64,000 nucleotides of DNA from Sporosarcina cyprini (GTDB lineage Bacteria; Bacillota; Bacilli; Bacillales_A; Planococcaceae). Positions 60,228 to 64,000 of this stretch are shown here, one piece after another. Position 1 is the first letter of the stretch, and every line of letters starts with the position of its first letter. The notes beneath the pieces were generated by a model. The model saw only the letters and a program-made list of their open reading frames with translations, did no database searches and was not told the origin of the DNA. The DNA is taken from positions 1 to 64,000 of the forward strand of contig NZ_JAKMHX010000024.1 of NCBI RefSeq assembly GCF_022048975.1, in the 5' to 3' direction. The position numbers and the translations under genes were made by a program.

Positions 60228-61712
60228 TCACCCATGCGCTTTTCTCTTTTTCCATTCACTTAAGAGAATCACAACAAAAATGATGCATGTGATGGCCAAT
60301 ATGACAACGCTCACCGGTCGTGTCACAAAAATAGAAAAATCATTTTGTGATAACAGCATGGAACGTCGGAAATTCGTTTCGATAATTGGCGCTAAAATCA
60401 ATGACAATAACATTGGCGCTAGCGGAAGGCCAACCTTGAGCATGCCATAGCCGATTAGTCCGAAGACGAGCATCACGAGTACATCAAACGTCGAATTCGC
60501 AATCGAATAAGAACCAAGCACACAAAGAACTACAATTGCAGGCATCAGAATTTCTTCCGGTATTTTTAAGATTTTAGGAAAAACCTTTGATGCCCCCAGA
60601 CCAAGGATCAGCATAAAGACATTGGCGACAATCAATGCCATAAAGATTCCATAGACGATATCTCCGTTTGTCGTAAAGAGCATCGGTCCAGGGGTCAAAC
60701 CTTGTATCATTAACGCACCGAGCATGACCGCTGTAATGACATCTCCCGGAATACCGAGGGTCAACAGTGGCACAAGCGCTCCGCCGGTGACAGCATTATT
60801 TGCCGATTCAGTTGCGGCAATGCCATCAATATTCCCTTTGCCGAATTTTGATTTATCCTTCGACACACGTTTCAATTCATTGTAGGCAACAAAGGAAGCT
60901 ACTCCAGATCCGGTTGCCGGGATAATGCCGACAAATGTACCGATGGCCGATGAGCGTAATAAATTGAACCAGTTTCGTTTCAATTCTGCAGCCTTGAGGC
61001 CTATAGAGGAGTTTCCTATTTTACTTCTCAGTTCTTCTGATTTTCCTTCCAGTCGGGTCAGGACTTCGGAAATCGCAAACAAACCAACAAGGGCAGGAAC
61101 CACATCAATTCCATTCAGCAAATTTGCATTCCCGAACGTGAAGCGATTGGTTCCCGTAATGGGATCCATGCCAATCACGGCGATGAAAAGACCAATGAGT
61201 CCTGCCATAACTCCTTTCAGCAGCGAGTCGCCCGAGACACCCGCAACGATGGAAATTCCAAACAGAGCAAGAGCGAAATATTCAGGTGGACCAAACGACA
61301 AAGCCACTTTGGCAAGCTGCGGAGCGATGAAAATAAGAGCGACGCAACTAAACAATCCCCCGATCGTCGAAGCCACAGTAGTCATCGTTAATGCCTTTTT
61401 GGCTTGCCCCATTTTGGTCAAAGCTGGGCCCTCCAGCAAGGTTGCAGCAGCTGCAGCAGTCCCCGGAGTTCCCACAAGTATCGCTGTGATGGATCCTGCA
61501 TAAACAGCTCCGACATAGACACCGAGAAGTGCACTGAATCCAACGACAGGATCTAGGCCAAACGTGAGTGGAATCAGAAGTGCGACCCCCATCGTGGCTG
61601 TCAATCCCGGAAGAGCACCAAAAATGATGCCGAGACCTACACCGATAAGGTTTGCAAGAATCGCAGCAGGGGCTAATGCGAACAATAAACCTGCTATCAC
61701 TTCACTTGACAT
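60228..61712 (-). CDS. tctA: Tripartite tricarboxylate transporter large permease subunit TctA
   Basis: 494 aa, about 12 hydrophobic segments. GLGIIFGALPGLTATMGVALLIPLTFGL, YAGSITAILVGTPGTAAAAATLLEGP and GGALVPLLTLGIPGDVITAVMLGALMIQG are the TctA hallmarks. It is the channel subunit of a secondary, binding-protein-dependent importer of carboxylates, working with TctB and TctC. Good AAGGAGG site. Confidence 0.94.
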   Translation of the reverse strand: MSSEVIAGLLFALAPAAILANLIGVGLGIIFGALPGLTATMGVALLIPLTFGLDPVVGFSALLGVYVGAVYAGSITAILVGTPGTAAAAATLLEGPALTKMGQAKKALTMTTVASTIGGLFSCVALIFIAPQLAKVALSFGPPEYFALALFGISIVAGVSGDSLLKGVMAGLIGLFIAVIGMDPITGTNRFTFGNANLLNGIDVVPALVGLFAISEVLTRLEGKSEELRSKIGNSSIGLKAAELKRNWFNLLRSSAIGTFVGIIPATGSGVASFVAYNELKRVSKDKSKFGKGNIDGIAATESANNAVTGGALVPLLTLGIPGDVITAVMLGALMIQGLTPGPMLFTTNGDIVYGIFMALIVANVFMLILGLGASKVFPKILKIPEEILMPAIVVLCVLGSYSIANSTFDVLVMLVFGLIGYGMLKVGLPLAPMLLSLILAPIIETNFRRSMLLSQNDFSIFVTRPVSVVILAITCIIFVVILLSEWKKRKAHG

Positions 61713-61740
61713 AGGTTGTCCTCCTTTCCAATCAATTTAT

Positions 61741-62184
61741 TTAAGGTAATGGAATTTTAAATGCCATAGTGAACACTATGTATAGCACCACTGGTACAAC
61801 AATAGAGACGGTACCGAGCAACAAAATTTTGCGGATTCCAAAAATCCACTGAGCCACCAGCAAGAACAGAATGGTGGATATAATGAATCCAGTCACAGAG
61901 AATAATAGGATATAAGCAATGAGAACCACAATCAATGCAAGGATTTTACCGATAGCTGCACGGTCAAATTGAGTCGGAGAGGGGCCGGCCTCTTGTCTCA
62001 TTCGAAAAGCTGCGCCTGTCACAAGGAACACAGATGCAATTGCCAAGAGGGCCAAAATAAGTTTGGGAAAGAAGTCCGGCCCATATGGCTGTCCGTTCCC
62101 TAGTTGGTTGGCCATCAAGAACCCCGCTACTGAAAACAGCAACAGGATTCCCCCCGCCGAAATATCTACTATCTCTTTCCTCAT
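61741..62184 (-). CDS. tctB: Tripartite tricarboxylate transporter small subunit TctB
   Basis: 147 aa with four hydrophobic helices, fitting TctB: DISAGGILLLFSVAGFLMANQLGNGQPYGPDFFPKLILALL at the start. Poor sequence conservation is normal in this subunit; position between tctC and tctA confirms it. I chose ATG 62184 (AGGAGGGT eight nt upstream) over GTG 62190. Confidence 0.88.
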   Translation of the reverse strand: MRKEIVDISAGGILLLFSVAGFLMANQLGNGQPYGPDFFPKLILALLAIASVFLVTGAAFRMRQEAGPSPTQFDRAAIGKILALIVVLIAYILLFSVTGFIISTILFLLVAQWIFGIRKILLLGTVSIVVPVVLYIVFTMAFKIPLP

Positions 62185-62200
62185 CGTCACACCCTCCTCA

Positions 62201-63181
62201 TCAGTCGTTCAGCGATGTAACTACTTCTTTATTTTTTTCGTTCTCGTCTTTCACTTTCTTTGTAAAGTCTTCAGCATTTAAGTACGCAATTGGGATACCA
62301 GCTTTTTTAAACTGTTCTATTACACCTGGATCTTCAAGCGCCTTTCGGATGCTTTCATCCAACTTGGAAATAATATCGTCCGGCGTATCTTTCGGCGCCA
62401 TCATCCCGAACCATGCCCCATTCCCGATCAAATCATAGCCTAGCTCCTCAAAGGTAGGCACATCCGGCAATTCCTCCAATCGCTCTTTAGAGGTTACCGC
62501 TAAGATCGTAAGACCATTGCCGTCGTGGGGAAGCAATTCGGAAATCGTATTCACTGAAGCATTGATATGGTTGCCAAGCAACGCAGTTACAGCTTCGGCA
62601 CCGCCTTCAAAGGGAATATGCTCCATATCGAGATCACCCTGACTCTTTACGAATGCAGCTGTCACCACGTGCTGATGAAGGCCTGCACCTGTCGTTCCAT
62701 AGGTCACTTTTTTCTCATGAGCGAAATTCATCAACTCTTCCAATGTTTTAATTCCAGAATCTGAATTCACCGCAATACCATATGGAGCTTCAGAAATCTG
62801 AGCAATCTGCTTAAAATCCGTTGTCACGTCATACCCGACATTGTTGGCATTCGGGGTGAGCGTGGAAGGTCCAACCGCTGTTAGAATGATATTATAGCCA
62901 TCCGGCTTTGCTGACTTTACGGCAGTCATTCCAGTAGAACCAGCTCCACCCGGTTTCGAAATAATATTTACCGTTTCACCAAGATCTTTCTGAACAACTT
63001 CACTCACAATCCTTGCCTGCAGATCAGCACTTCCCCCTGCTGCATATGGGATGGTCAATGAAATGGCTCGTGATGGATAATTATCAGCTGATTCCACTTT
63101 TCCACCTGTATTTGAGCATGCAGCCATCCCCATTACCAACACACCAAGGGTCAACACTTTAAGACTCTTAAATAATTTCAT
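62201..63181 (-). CDS. tctC: Tripartite tricarboxylate transporter substrate-binding lipoprotein TctC
   Basis: 326 aa from ATG 63181 (AGGAGG upstream). Signal ends in lipobox MAAC with Cys22. TctC/Bug fold marks: YPSRAISLTIPYAAGGSADLQARIV, IISKPGGAGSTGM, YNIILTAVGPS and LGYDLIGNGAWFGMMAPKDTP. Bug-type receptors bind mono-, di- or tricarboxylates or other polar molecules outside the membrane. First gene of the operon, divergent from a LysR regulator. Confidence 0.93.
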   Translation of the reverse strand: MKLFKSLKVLTLGVLVMGMAACSNTGGKVESADNYPSRAISLTIPYAAGGSADLQARIVSEVVQKDLGETVNIISKPGGAGSTGMTAVKSAKPDGYNIILTAVGPSTLTPNANNVGYDVTTDFKQIAQISEAPYGIAVNSDSGIKTLEELMNFAHEKKVTYGTTGAGLHQHVVTAAFVKSQGDLDMEHIPFEGGAEAVTALLGNHINASVNTISELLPHDGNGLTILAVTSKERLEELPDVPTFEELGYDLIGNGAWFGMMAPKDTPDDIISKLDESIRKALEDPGVIEQFKKAGIPIAYLNAEDFTKKVKDENEKNKEVVTSLND

Positions 63182-63222
63182 GTGATTTCCTCCTAGTTCA
63201 TCAATTGAATCAATGAGCAATA

Positions 63223-63251
63223 TTGATACTTATTAGAATTTTATATTGCAA
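63223..63251 (-). promoter_or_regulatory. Promoter of the tctCBA operon
   Basis: Minus strand TTGCAA (63246-63251), 17-nt spacer, TATCAA (63223-63228). The TTGCAA hexamer is self-complementary and also serves as the -35 of the divergent LysR gene. Confidence 0.6.
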
Positions 63252-63260
63252 ACGGTTACA
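63246..63260. promoter_or_regulatory. cre site (CcpA binding), full consensus match
   Basis: TTGCAAACGGTTACA agrees at every defined position with the Bacillus cre consensus WTGNAANCGNWNNCW. It overlaps both -35 hexamers, so CcpA binding should repress both tctCBA-M20 and the LysR gene when preferred sugars are present. Confidence 0.7.
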
Positions 63261-63275
63261 TGTAAAATATATAAT
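63246..63275 (+). promoter_or_regulatory. Promoter of the LysR gene
   Basis: TTGCAA (63246-63251), 18-nt spacer, TATAAT (63270-63275), about 43 nt before the ATG. Confidence 0.65.
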
Positions 63276-63317
63276 AAGACTGAAATATATATCTTTTATA
63301 TATAAGAGGGGTGTCCG

Positions 63318-64000
63318 ATGGATCTAGAAAAGTTAAGATACTTTGTAAAAGTGGTTGAATCAGGCTCTGTTTCAAAGGCCGCCATATCTCTCAACATGAC
63401 ACAACCTCCCCTTAGCATCGCAATTCGCAAATTGGAAGAGGAACTAGGCGTAGAGCTATTCAGCCGAAACGGCAAAAGGTTGACCTTAACGGAAACTGGG
63501 CTTTTTCTTTATGAGCGAGGGAAAGAACTGCTATTATCTTCGATGGAAATTAAGAAAGAGGTAGCCGAATACGACTCCGTCCGGCATGGTACTGTAACCA
63601 TTGGCTGTTCCACGATCGCCAACATCACGATTATCCCTGAAGTCGTCAAACGCTTGAACGAACGAGGCATTCGCATTACAACACGTGTCTTTGAAGGCAA
63701 TACTGCATTCATCTTGGAACAATTGCGTCTCCATAAGATGGATATCGGGCTCGTTCGAAACATCTTTGACAAAAAAGACTTCCATACAACCGCTCTTTTA
63801 TCAGAGCCACTTTATGTGGCATTGCCACCTGAGCATCCGTTAGCAGACAAAGAAACGGTGGAATTAAAAGAACTGGAGGGAGAGAACTTCCTCATGCCCC
63901 ACACAACACTTGGCTATGGTATTTCAGACTTCATATTAGAGGGCTGCGATGCAGCAGGCTTCACACCAAATGTCATCTATTGGGGAACTGAGACATTTCC
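63318..64000 (+). CDS. LysR family transcriptional regulator (3' end beyond window)
   Basis: The first 227 codons are visible, from ATG 63318 behind AGGGGTG. The N-terminal HTH (RYFVKVVESGSVSKAAISLNMTQPPLSIAIRKLEEELGVELFSRNGKRLTLTETG) is classic LysR. The effector domain begins with VTIGCSTIANITIIPEVVKRL and continues through MDIGLVRN. It is divergent from tctCBA-M20, the usual layout for a LysR activator of the operon opposite. The frame is open to the window edge. Confidence 0.9.
   Translation, partial: MDLEKLRYFVKVVESGSVSKAAISLNMTQPPLSIAIRKLEEELGVELFSRNGKRLTLTETGLFLYERGKELLLSSMEIKKEVAEYDSVRHGTVTIGCSTIANITIIPEVVKRLNERGIRITTRVFEGNTAFILEQLRLHKMDIGLVRNIFDKKDFHTTALLSEPLYVALPPEHPLADKETVELKELEGENFLMPHTTLGYGISDFILEGCDAAGFTPNVIYWGTETF

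Overview
The window looks like a chromosomal segment of a low-to-moderate GC Gram-positive bacterium of the order Bacillales, most likely Planococcaceae (Sporosarcina-like). The evidence is gene content: a GlpP antiterminator beside glpD, a ComK homologue, S-layer homology (SLH) proteins, a lipoprotein-type oligopeptide ABC transporter, CcpA-type cre logic, and many TTG/GTG starts behind strong AGGAGG-like ribosome sites. No rRNA, tRNA, CRISPR array, prophage or intact insertion sequence is visible. The genus is an inference; no database was searched.

Layout. 0-8.2 kb: TldD/TldE protease pair (TldE cut by the window edge), a thioredoxin, divergent glpD/glpP with a terminator in the glpD leader, then a same-strand run of HAD phosphatase, MgtC-like protein, TIM-barrel sugar isomerase and MFS transporter. 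8.4-12.6 kb: a 2-hydroxycarboxylate transporter, a CitE-like lyase and a class III CoA-transferase, divergent from a GntR/FCD regulator. 12.7-27.2 kb: a ten-gene minus-strand operon, CapA-like protein, oligopeptide ABC transporter, S9 peptidase, two M20 peptidases and aspartase. It starts at a clear promoter with a palindrome just downstream and is preceded by its probable regulator. 27.2-31.7 kb: a 21-nt periodic repeat, an NCS1 permease, a secreted gamma-glutamyltransferase and a DUF5071 protein. 31.9-35 kb: an AT-rich accessory patch with an orphan lipoprotein, a transposase relic, an SLH protein and a decayed copy of an acyl-CoA synthetase gene.

35.3-43.7 kb holds the most intriguing unit: a PucR regulator followed by Asp/Glu (hydantoin)-type racemase, OPT transporter, DUF917, DUF1177, AroM, EamA exporter and an M29-like aminopeptidase. 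It reads as a self-contained uptake and catabolic system for an unknown amide, peptide or hydantoin-like compound. 44.1-48.2 kb: the intact acyl-CoA synthetase, comK and an orphan sigma factor, with a gene-poor 1.2 kb between the last two. 48.6-52 kb: two unrecognised genes, a structured repeat-like element, an enoyl-CoA hydratase fragment and a quinone oxidoreductase. 52.4-57.9 kb: a giant surface protein with two lamin-tail-like domains, a calcineurin-like phosphoesterase domain and three SLH domains. 58-64 kb: an AEC transporter, then a tripartite tricarboxylate transporter operon (tctCBA) with an M20 carboxypeptidase, divergent from a LysR regulator across a cre-matching site.

Taken together the region is devoted to scavenging: six peptidase or transpeptidase genes (S9, three M20, M29-like, GGT), several secondary carriers plus ABC, OPT and TTT transporters, and local regulators of different families, each next to its own catabolic unit.
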